A program made the position numbers and the translations under genes. A stretch of 13,781 nt of DNA from Candidatus Njordarchaeum guaymasense (GTDB lineage: Archaea > Asgardarchaeota > Njordarchaeia > Njordarchaeales > Njordarchaeaceae). Positions 7,364-12,681 of the stretch are shown here, one piece after another (the first letter of the stretch is position 1; each line of letters begins with the position of its first letter). Below the pieces are notes generated by a model. It had not been told where the DNA came from and ran no database searches. It saw nothing but the letters and a program-made list of their open reading frames with translations. The DNA is taken from positions 1 through 13,781 of the forward strand of contig JAUQYT010000360.1 of assembly GCA_030587605.1 (NCBI GenBank), read 5' to 3'.

Positions 7364-8164
7364 CTATTGTGAGATTGCCTTGGCCTTCTCCAATAATCTG
7401 TACAGTCCCAAAGTTCGCTCCAAGCCAAGCATAATTACGAGTGTAATGATTAGAATGATTGTTGAGACGGCCGATGTGGTTGGGTCAAAGTAAAGCTGCG
7501 TGTTATAGAAAATCGTCAGGGGTAGAGTGGGCAGTTTTGGACCAGCTAGAAAAAGAGAAATTGAAACATTGTTGAAGGATGTCATGAAGCAGAATAGGAA
7601 TCCTGCGAGAATACCTGATCTGATTAGTGGTAGTGTAATCTGCAGAAAAGTTCTGAATTCGCTAGCACCCAGACTCATGGCACTCTTCTCTAATGTCCTA
7701 TCTACTCCGCTAAGGCTGACGGAAACTGTTCTCAATACGTATGGGAAAGCGATGACTGTGTGACCCAGTACGAGCCCAGGTAGCGTCCCGATCAAACCGA
7801 TATCTGTGAAGAAAAACAAAAGGCCTACACCTAGTACAATCATGGGGGCGAGCACGGGTGCCAAGAACAATGAATTCAACAAATCCCTGCCTCTGAACCG
7901 GTACCTTACGATGGCGATGGCCCCGAGCAGTCCCAATATGGATGAGACCACAGAAGTGATCGATGCCAAAACGAAACTGACCAACATCGAGTTCAAGATC
8001 TTTGTGTCTCGTAATACTTTGACGAACCATTCGAGAGAGAAACCTTTCGGCGGAAATGTTACATAAGGCGTAGACGTGAATGAGGTTGAGGCCACGATCA
8101 ATATTGGGAATAGTATATAGAGACAGATGAGATATGCCGATATCCTGCCCAGATCTACCTTCAT
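7364..8164 (-). CDS. ABC importer permease (PotC-like, binding-protein-dependent)
   Basis: 266 residues with about six hydrophobic membrane segments, the first at 8-28. The cytoplasmic EAA loop that docks on the ATPase lies at about 159-184 (EKSAMSLGASEF then ITLP), in the position typical of PotC/ThiP-type permeases. The ATG at 8164 lies six bases from the stop of the other permease and is preceded by GAGGAG at good spacing, inside the upstream coding end. It should form the heterodimeric channel with the neighbouring permease in the cytoplasmic membrane. This transporter class carries polyamines, iron(III), opines, 2-aminoethylphosphonate and similar small polar molecules; the substrate is not readable here. 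Confidence 0.92.
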   Translation of the reverse strand: MKVDLGRISAYLICLYILFPILIVASTSFTSTPYVTFPPKGFSLEWFVKVLRDTKILNSMLVSFVLASITSVVSSILGLLGAIAIVRYRFRGRDLLNSLFLAPVLAPMIVLGVGLLFFFTDIGLIGTLPGLVLGHTVIAFPYVLRTVSVSLSGVDRTLEKSAMSLGASEFRTFLQITLPLIRSGILAGFLFCFMTSFNNVSISLFLAGPKLPTLPLTIFYNTQLYFDPTTSAVSTIILIITLVIMLGLERTLGLYRLLEKAKAISQ

Positions 8165-8169
8165 TCAAG

Positions 8170-9033
8170 TCACTCCTCAGCGATCCTGAACCTCATTGCC
8201 AATCTGTGCGCCAAGGCTGAGCCAATAGTAATCGGAACAAGGGCTATTGTGAGCAATATGATTCCTGAGGCGCTTCCCAGAGGCCAATTAAGTAAGTCCA
8301 TGGCTTGGTCATATATGAAAACCGGAAAAACCATCGCCTGTCGAGCGGCCACGAAGAATGCTATCATGAATGCGCTGACAGTAATGCTGAAGACAAGCAG
8401 CGAGCCTTCCGCTATACCAGGAATAGTCAACGGCAGAGTGACCTTTGAAAAAGTCTGCAGACGGCTTGCTCCTAGGATCTGTGCCGACCTATGTAAAGAC
8501 GGGTGAATGTTCTCTAGGGAAGAATGTATCGATAATATCATAAAGACTAGATTGGCCTGGGTCATAGCGATGACTACTCCTGTCTCAGTATACATCAGCT
8601 TCAAGGGCTCCCCTATTATGTGCAAGCTCTGAAGCAGCGAATTTATTGTTCCCATCGGCAAGAGCAGAGTAACCCATGCATATGCTAGAATTACCATCGA
8701 GACATATAGAGGGGTTAAGACCACGATAGTTATGGTCATTTTCTCAAAGCCTTTGGCTACAAACATGCGGTAGGCAACTGGATATCCAAGAACTAGTGAC
8801 AGAATAGTGGTAAGAAGAGCGATTCTGAAAGTCCTTAAGAGTACACCAGCATAGTAGGGATCAAAAAGAACCTTAGCATAGTTCTCCAATGTGAGATCAG
8901 GAATTGCTATCATCAAGGGATCATAGCGATAGACACTGTATTGCGCCATATACAGAAGTGGAACCATGAAAAAAATAGCTAGGAAGATAATGACTGGAGC
9001 TGCTGGAAAAAGCCATGTAAAACGCTTAGCCAC
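8170..9033 (-). CDS. ABC importer permease (PotB-like, binding-protein-dependent)
   Basis: 287 residues with about six membrane segments (first at 8-30) and the EAA loop at 181-206 (HRSAQILGASRL then VTLPLTIPG). The extracytoplasmic stretch after segment 1 (about 31-65, containing DLTLENYAKVL) is the usual PotB/PotC family pattern. The start is GTG at 9033; its first base is also the last base of the ATPase stop codon (TAGTG), a one-base overlap suggesting translational coupling. It should pair with the permease encoded next as the membrane channel. Substrate unknown. Confidence 0.92.
   Translation of the reverse strand: MAKRFTWLFPAAPVIIFLAIFFMVPLLYMAQYSVYRYDPLMIAIPDLTLENYAKVLFDPYYAGVLLRTFRIALLTTILSLVLGYPVAYRMFVAKGFEKMTITIVVLTPLYVSMVILAYAWVTLLLPMGTINSLLQSLHIIGEPLKLMYTETGVVIAMTQANLVFMILSIHSSLENIHPSLHRSAQILGASRLQTFSKVTLPLTIPGIAEGSLLVFSITVSAFMIAFFVAARQAMVFPVFIYDQAMDLLNWPLGSASGIILLTIALVPITIGSALAHRLAMRFRIAEE
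8173..8178 (-). promoter_or_regulatory. Shine-Dalgarno of the second permease inside the upstream gene
   Basis: GAGGAG on the minus strand lies 8 bases before the ATG at 8164 and within the last codons of the upstream permease. It fixes the start and points to coupled translation of the two channel subunits. Confidence 0.6.
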
Positions 9034-10130
9034 TACGATCCCTTGGTATGGAGGCTTCTTTTCATAACAATGAAATCCTGCGGGTCCAGCTGAATGATGA
9101 CTCTGTCACCCTTCCTAAGATTCTTGACAGAATGCGTGATGGGAATGTTGGCACTGATCCTGTTGTTGGGTAACATGATCTCGTATCTAAGAGAGAAACC
9201 TGCATACGCCCTGTGAACTACTTCTCCTTCAAGAACGTTCTTTCCTTGGATCTTGACTGTTGCGACTCTGACACTCTCAGGCCTTATGGCTAGAAGGCAA
9301 GGGTCGCCGACTTTGAACGGTCTCCTGCGCACATAGATCAAGCCGCTGTCAGTCTGTACTTCCATCTCATGTTCATCGATCGATTTGACTCCACCACTGA
9401 AGAAATTCGATGCTCCTATGAACCCGGCGACGAATTCTGTGCTTGGATTCGCATAGATCTCCTCTGGCTCGCCAACTTGATCGACTTTTCCAACGCTCGG
9501 GTTCAGCACAGCAATTCTGTCTGACAGAGTGAGAGCCTCTTCCTGATCGTGGGTTACGTATATCGTGGTTACGCCTGCCTCCTTCTGAATCAGTTTGAGC
9601 TCGTTCTGCATTTCTTTCCTCAATTTCGCATCTAGGTTGCTAAGTGGTTCATCCAGAAGCAATACCTTTGGCCTTATTACCAATGCCCTAGCCAAGGCTA
9701 CTCTCTGCTGCTGTCCACCAGACAATTGTCCTGGAAATCTTGCCTCAAGGCCAGGAAGGCGAACTAGTTGCAGAGCGTTTGTTACTCTCTCCTTCGTTTC
9801 GCCTTCAGGGTATTTCCTTATTCTTAATCCGAACGCAACGTTATCATATACTGACATGTGTGGAAAAAGCGCATAGTTCTGGAAGACCATACCCAAGTTC
9901 CGTCTGGATGGCGGTATCTCATCCATCAGTTCGTCTCCAACGTAGACATGGCCCTGATCTGGACGAACAAACCCAGCAATTATGTTGAGTATTGTGCTCT
10001 TACCGCACCCTGATGGTCCGAGCAGCGACAGGAATTCTCCTTTCTTCGCTGCTAGGGACAGATTGCGGCAGACAACCAGTTGCCCATAGCTCTTCGATAT
10101 GTCTTGGAGACTAACGTACGATTCACTCAT
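9033..10130 (-). CDS. ABC importer ATP-binding protein (PotA-like, with TOBE domain)
   Basis: 365 residues from ATG 10130; a TTG five codons earlier is possible but the ATG leads straight into the domain. Numbering from the ATG: Walker A 38-46 (GPSGCGKST), Q-loop Gln84, signature LSGGQ 136-140, Walker B 156-161 (VLLLDE), D-loop LSNLD ending at 167, and switch His194. All parts of a working ATPase are present. The C-terminal third (about 240-365) looks like the OB-fold/TOBE domain of the PotA/UgpC/FbpC group, which may sense substrate or partners. It powers import through the two downstream permeases. It starts 36 bases after the binding-protein stop and overlaps the next gene by one base. Confidence 0.95.
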   Translation of the reverse strand: MSESYVSLQDISKSYGQLVVCRNLSLAAKKGEFLSLLGPSGCGKSTILNIIAGFVRPDQGHVYVGDELMDEIPPSRRNLGMVFQNYALFPHMSVYDNVAFGLRIRKYPEGETKERVTNALQLVRLPGLEARFPGQLSGGQQQRVALARALVIRPKVLLLDEPLSNLDAKLRKEMQNELKLIQKEAGVTTIYVTHDQEEALTLSDRIAVLNPSVGKVDQVGEPEEIYANPSTEFVAGFIGASNFFSGGVKSIDEHEMEVQTDSGLIYVRRRPFKVGDPCLLAIRPESVRVATVKIQGKNVLEGEVVHRAYAGFSLRYEIMLPNNRISANIPITHSVKNLRKGDRVIIQLDPQDFIVMKRSLHTKGS

Positions 10131-10166
10131 TGGCGCCGCGCACAACAGAGGTAGGTTAATTCTTCC

Positions 10167-11243
10167 CTAGCTAGCTCCAGCTTCTATCTCTTTGATCCAT
10201 CTTTCGTGCCATTCATTCTTGTGTTCTGAGACGTACAGCCAGTCCATCATTGCAAGCTTCGCGAACTGTTCCGTTGTATGCGGCATAACACTACTGTGCG
10301 TTGTAGGCAACTTAGTCTTACTGTTAGTGGGAATCACCCACCTTTCGGTCGCAAGTGCAGCTTGGACTTCAGGACTCAACATCAAATTAACGAATTCCTG
10401 AGCCTCTCTCTGATGTGGAGCGTTCTTCACTACTTGTATAGTAAGCACACCGTAAGGGACCCCCTCTTCTGGATACACAATACCTATGGCCGCTCCTTTC
10501 GAGGCAAAATCGTAAGCCCCTTCACAATACTGAGTGCTGATCCACAGTTCTCCCTTTGTGAATAGATCATTTACAACGCTTGACTTTGTTGGGAAGCTGT
10601 GAATCGATGGCCTTAGCTTTTTCGCCAGTGCGAAACCAGGATCAATGTTGCGCTCTGAGCCTCCATTCATACGTGCCAACATAACCAGATTTACTATTCC
10701 CACAGTTGAGGTTGTCGAAGTCAAACCAACCTTGCCTGCAAACTCAGGCCTGAACAGATCAGCATAGCCCTTAGGAGGCTGGAAACCCTTTTCTTGAAAG
10801 ACCTTGGTATTATATTGTATTACCACTGTCCACACGGCAAATCCGACAGAGTATTCTCCGTAAGGTTCGGTCCGTGCCAAAGGGAACAGGTCCTTGATAT
10901 TCGTAACGATGTTCGGATCCAACTTCTCCCATAACCCGGCGGCTTTACCCATTTGGAATTCAACATCGGTAGTCGTAACTACGCTAACTTGTGGCTTGTC
11001 TTTCTGCGCTAACAGTTTCGAATACTGTTCCGAAACAAGCAGATCTTCATAGATTATCTTCGTATTGAATCGCTGCAGCATTATAGGCCCGGCCACTCTT
11101 TCGATAATCGGCCCCTGAAGTGTTTGCGCATAGAAGAGGAATTCCTTCGGCGGCTTCGGCGAGTACATTAGGTATGCGTACCAACCGACCGCCGCCAACG
11201 CTATGATAACCGCAGCGACCGCGAGAACTGTTCTTTGCTTCAT
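10167..11243 (-). CDS. Extracellular solute-binding protein (family 1, PotD/Fbp-like)
   Basis: 358 residues from ATG 11243. The reading frame extends upstream to 11339, but that part crosses the promoter. The ATG is supported by GGGGA at 7 bases spacing and by the BRE/TATA about 40 bases upstream. A lysine/arginine start (MKQRT) and one hydrophobic segment (about 5-27) make a signal anchor, leaving the domain outside the membrane. There is no lipobox Cys, as expected for many archaea. The two-lobed periplasmic-binding fold is suggested by the VVIQYNTKVFQEKG strand, the LTSTTSTVGIVN hinge region, the STQYCEGAYDF segment, and the C-terminal FVNLMLSPEVQAALA pattern typical of PotD/AfuA/PhnS proteins. 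It captures the substrate for the ABC importer encoded next. The ligand (polyamine, opine, phosphonate, iron or other) cannot be decided. Confidence 0.88.
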   Translation of the reverse strand: MKQRTVLAVAAVIIALAAVGWYAYLMYSPKPPKEFLFYAQTLQGPIIERVAGPIMLQRFNTKIIYEDLLVSEQYSKLLAQKDKPQVSVVTTTDVEFQMGKAAGLWEKLDPNIVTNIKDLFPLARTEPYGEYSVGFAVWTVVIQYNTKVFQEKGFQPPKGYADLFRPEFAGKVGLTSTTSTVGIVNLVMLARMNGGSERNIDPGFALAKKLRPSIHSFPTKSSVVNDLFTKGELWISTQYCEGAYDFASKGAAIGIVYPEEGVPYGVLTIQVVKNAPHQREAQEFVNLMLSPEVQAALATERWVIPTNSKTKLPTTHSSVMPHTTEQFAKLAMMDWLYVSEHKNEWHERWIKEIEAGAS

Positions 11244-11278
11244 TAGTTCATCCCCGTTTTGGATTTTAAAAGCAGTTT

Positions 11279-11294
11279 CTATATAAGCCTTTTC
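11279..11294 (-). promoter_or_regulatory. BRE + TATA promoter of the importer operon
   Basis: On the minus strand GAAAAGG (BRE-like, 11288-11294) is followed directly by CTTATATAG (TATA box). The TATA centre is about 40 bases before the binding-protein ATG, predicting a transcript start near 11257 and a 12-16 base leader that contains the Shine-Dalgarno. It probably drives all six genes down to 5050, because no other gap is long enough to hold a clear promoter. Confidence 0.65.
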
Positions 11295-11368
11295 AAGTCC
11301 TATGGTTTCTCTATCGTTTGAGTGCTGAGCTCGCTTCAATCAGTTGTCCACATGATCTTTGGCAATCA

Positions 11369-11386
11369 GACAGTGACAGCACTGTC
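11369..11386. repeat. Perfect 7-bp inverted repeat upstream of the importer promoter
   Basis: GACAGTG (11369-11375), spacer ACAG, CACTGTC (11380-11386). It lies about 85-100 bases upstream of the importer operon TATA box, so it could be an operator or activator site for that operon, or a hairpin in a transcript of either strand. Confidence 0.5.
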
Positions 11387-11394
11387 AGCGAAAA

Positions 11395-11464
11395 AGGGAG
11401 GAGAAAAGACATGAGACATAGGATCAAAACACACCATGGCCCTTGGTGTGAAGCGATTATTTGA
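11395..11464 (+). CDS. Possible 17-codon micro-ORF with strong Shine-Dalgarno
   Basis: GGGAGGAG at 11395-11402, the best ribosome-binding match in the intergenic region, precedes ATG 11411 at suitable spacing. The ORF is 17 codons (residues MRHRIKTHHGPWCEAII) and ends at 11464. It overlaps the second inverted repeat of the region. It could be a leader peptide or chance; there is no larger gene directly after it on this strand. Confidence 0.2.
11430..11450. repeat. Perfect 7-bp inverted repeat (CACACCA/TGGTGTG)
   Basis: CACACCA (11430-11436), a 7-base spacer, then TGGTGTG (11444-11450). It is the second of three consecutive inverted repeats in the gap between the importer promoter and the tRNA. 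Confidence 0.45.
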
Positions 11465-11469
11465 AGGAT

Positions 11470-11495
11470 CTAGAATAGCTCTACCGTTGTTCTAG
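11470..11495. repeat. 6-bp inverted repeat (CTAGAA/TTCTAG)
   Basis: CTAGAA (11470-11475), 14-base loop, TTCTAG (11490-11495). It is the third inverted repeat of the series. Together they may fold as three hairpins in one RNA, or be unrelated protein-binding sites. Confidence 0.35.
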
Positions 11496-11523
11496 TCGAG
11501 GCCAACTGGGTGTAATCTGATTA

Positions 11524-11670
11524 GTGACCGAAATCATCCTCACGAACAAGGAGCTCGCGAGAGAAGTCTATGAGCTAACGCGAAGATACAGTACAACCAA
11601 CGCAATCGTCTACGAACTGAAAGGCCTGCAGTCAGTCAAGCGGTCCAAGAGAAGAGAGGCGAATGATTGA
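11524..11670 (+). CDS. Hypothetical small charged protein (48 aa)
   Basis: GTG-initiated ORF of 48 codons directly upstream of the tRNA on the same strand. An in-frame stop at 11518 limits it on the left. The product begins VTEIILTNKELAREVYELTR and continues as a mostly helical, strongly charged peptide with a basic tail (KRSKRREAND). Codon choice (ATC, AAG, GAG, CTC, GCG, AGA) looks like that of real genes here. GGTG lies about 12 bases before the start, further than usual. I recognise no family. Nucleic-acid binding is possible from the basic tail, but this is a guess. It sits in what would otherwise be an approximately 500-base gap between the importer promoter and the tRNA. Confidence 0.35.
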   Translation: MTEIILTNKELAREVYELTRRYSTTNAIVYELKGLQSVKRSKRREAND

Positions 11671-11791
11671 TAAGGATGACAGTAAACCTTCTTATCTGTC
11701 AAGGCGGTTCAGCGCAAAAACTAGTTGTGCATGGATCGTTTTGACAGGCTAGCCGGTGTAGCGGGGTGGGGTAGCCAGGTTTAACCCGCAG

Positions 11792-11804
11792 ACGAAAGGC
11801 GGAC
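11792..11804 (+). other. tRNA intron 1 (13 nt, position 29/30)
   Basis: The central helix is CCGC (11786-11789, exon) with GCGG (11799-11802, intron). The flanking 3-nt bulges AGA and ACG are cut after their second base. The intron end is a GAAA tetraloop closed by C11793-G11798. The central helix borrows the 3' strand of the D stem, so it competes with the mature fold. Confidence 0.85.
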
Positions 11805-11822
11805 GGCTCATAACCCTGAGAT

Positions 11823-11848
11823 TCGCTTGAGACTATCGAGCGCTCAAC
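11823..11848 (+). other. tRNA intron 2 (26 nt, position 47/48)
   Basis: The central helix is TGAG (11817-11820, exon) with CTCA (11843-11846, intron); the bulges are ATT and ACC, each cut after the second base. A 7-bp intron hairpin follows, CGCTTGA (11824-11830) with TCGAGCG (11836-11842), including one G-T pair and a 5-base loop. The exon side uses the last two bases of the anticodon stem. Confidence 0.88.
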
Positions 11849-11860
11849 CGGTGGTTCGAA

Positions 11861-11880
11861 AGGTCCGCCCGGCCCGAACA
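11861..11880 (+). other. tRNA intron 3 (20 nt, T-loop position 59/60)
   Basis: The central helix is TTCG (11855-11858, T loop) with CGAA (11875-11878); the bulges are AAA and CAT, each cut after the second base. The inner helix is GGTC (11862-11865) with GGCC (11871-11874), including one T-G pair, and the outer helix is the T stem. This is a complete five-part bulge-helix-bulge motif. Confidence 0.9.
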
Positions 11881-12029
11881 TCCACCCCCCGCTACCAAAC
11901 TCGGTTTCTTCCCTTCGCCGATCCCTACTGTTTCTTTGGCGAGTCCCCCCCAACTCTGTGTGAAACATCGACACCTTTTCATTCAAGCGGAACCAACTGG
12001 CAGGATGAGCGCTATGTCATAGCTAGGCC

Positions 12030-12035
12030 GAGGTG
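12030..12035 (+). promoter_or_regulatory. Shine-Dalgarno deciding the PAC2 start
   Basis: GAGGTG lies 7 bases before ATG 12043. It favours this start over the upstream in-frame codons, which run back into the tRNA gene. Confidence 0.55.
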
Positions 12036-12042
12036 TCCTGTC

Positions 12043-12672
12043 ATGGGCTATTTTGATCAGCATTATGTTCCTTCTCTCTCAAAGCCTGTAATGATCATCG
12101 GCCTTCGCAGTAACACGGACCTAGGATACTTGTGTGCGAAGAGGCTTGCGAAGACTCTTGGTGCCAAGAGATTCGCGGAATACTATAGCGAGTTCTTTCC
12201 GGATCTAGCCTTCGTTGACAATAGCGGTCTCTGCAGGCTTCCTCGGTGGGTTCTTCATGAAAGCTCGAAGGCCATTCCAAACATGGTGATTCTCAGCGGA
12301 GTTGCGGGGGTTATGTCCGAAGACCCAGAAGCCTACTACTCAACATTCGACGAACTCATGCGATTCTCCAGGAGCCTTGGTATCCGTGTCGCGTATGTGC
12401 TTGACGGAACAGTCAGCGCCGAGGGAGAAGAAAACAATATCCAAGTAGCTGCCACAGATCCAAAACTAGTTAGGAAAGCTCATCGACATGGTGCTAAGGT
12501 TCTGAAGGAAGTTGCGCTATCTCCTACTCCGAGCATGTTCTTGGGATTGTCTCGATTTCACGACTTGGCCGCGATGTTGATCCTCGGTTCGCTGGCCGAA
12601 CCGGAATCCGACGATGCAGCCGTTGCGAATCTTCTCTCTTTCCTATACAAAGTTGCTGAGATCAAGGTTTGA
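12043..12672 (+). CDS. PAC2-family protein (proteasome assembly chaperone-like)
   Basis: 209 residues from ATG 12043; the frame stays open back to 11827, but that part overlaps the tRNA. The family pattern is present: a first strand followed by a glycine-containing turn (VMIIGLRSNTDLGYLCAKRL, about 16-35), the SEFFPDL...LCRLPRW segment (about 46-66), the central MVILSGVAG strand (about 78-86), the LGIRVAYVLDG strand (about 110-120), and a final segment rich in small residues. Archaeal relatives (PbaA/PbaB type) form oligomers and help assemble or bind the 20S proteasome. The C-terminus (AEIKV) lacks the HbYX tail used by some of them to dock on the proteasome. The protein is somewhat shorter than the usual ~240-260 residues. 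It may share transcription with the tRNA just upstream and converges with tiaS, with only 9 bases between stops. Confidence 0.8.
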   Translation: MGYFDQHYVPSLSKPVMIIGLRSNTDLGYLCAKRLAKTLGAKRFAEYYSEFFPDLAFVDNSGLCRLPRWVLHESSKAIPNMVILSGVAGVMSEDPEAYYSTFDELMRFSRSLGIRVAYVLDGTVSAEGEENNIQVAATDPKLVRKAHRHGAKVLKEVALSPTPSMFLGLSRFHDLAAMLILGSLAEPESDDAAVANLLSFLYKVAEIKV

Positions 12673-12681
12673 CGCTGCAAT

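Larger units (their letters stand above)
11760..11897 (+). tRNA. Initiator tRNA-Met (CAT) with three introns and encoded CCA
   Basis: Removing 11792-11804, 11823-11848 and 11861-11880 leaves a 76-base tRNA with every stem perfect. Acceptor AGCGGGG/CCCCGCT (11760-11766 with 11887-11893), discriminator A 11894, encoded CCA 11895-11897; D stem GGGT/ACCC; anticodon stem CAGGG/CCCTG; anticodon loop CTCATAA (CAT at 11809-11811); T stem GGTGG/CCACC with loop TTCGAAT. The A1-U72 pair and three G-C pairs at 29-31/39-41 are initiator hallmarks, so this is the start tRNA, not elongator Met or the CAT-anticodon Ile2 tRNA that TiaS modifies. Introns sit after positions 29, 47 and 59; none is at the canonical 37/38. 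Exon joins predicted from bulge-helix-bulge geometry agree exactly with those required by the mature fold. Confidence 0.93.

Noticed and set aside
7710..8168. 152-codon minus-strand ORF in another frame of the permease gene
   Set aside because: It overlaps the clear PotC-like permease in the same direction; the His/Arg-rich product looks like an out-of-frame translation.
11244..11339. 32-residue N-terminal extension of the solute-binding protein
   Set aside because: It would span the BRE/TATA promoter. The signal-anchor sequence begins properly at ATG 11243 with its own ribosome site.
11340..11759. RNase P RNA, SRP RNA or CRISPR array in the intergenic region
   Set aside because: No conserved RNase P or SRP core sequences and no regularly spaced repeats were seen; only isolated inverted repeats.
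11809..11811. CAT-anticodon tRNA as tRNA(Ile2), the substrate of neighbouring TiaS
   Set aside because: A1-U72 and the GGG/CCC anticodon stem identify an initiator tRNA; closeness to tiaS is probably coincidental.
11827..12042. Extension of the PAC2 reading frame to an upstream start at 11827
   Set aside because: It runs through the tRNA introns and T arm, its translation has no PAC2-like sequence, and a good GAGGTG/ATG start exists at 12043.
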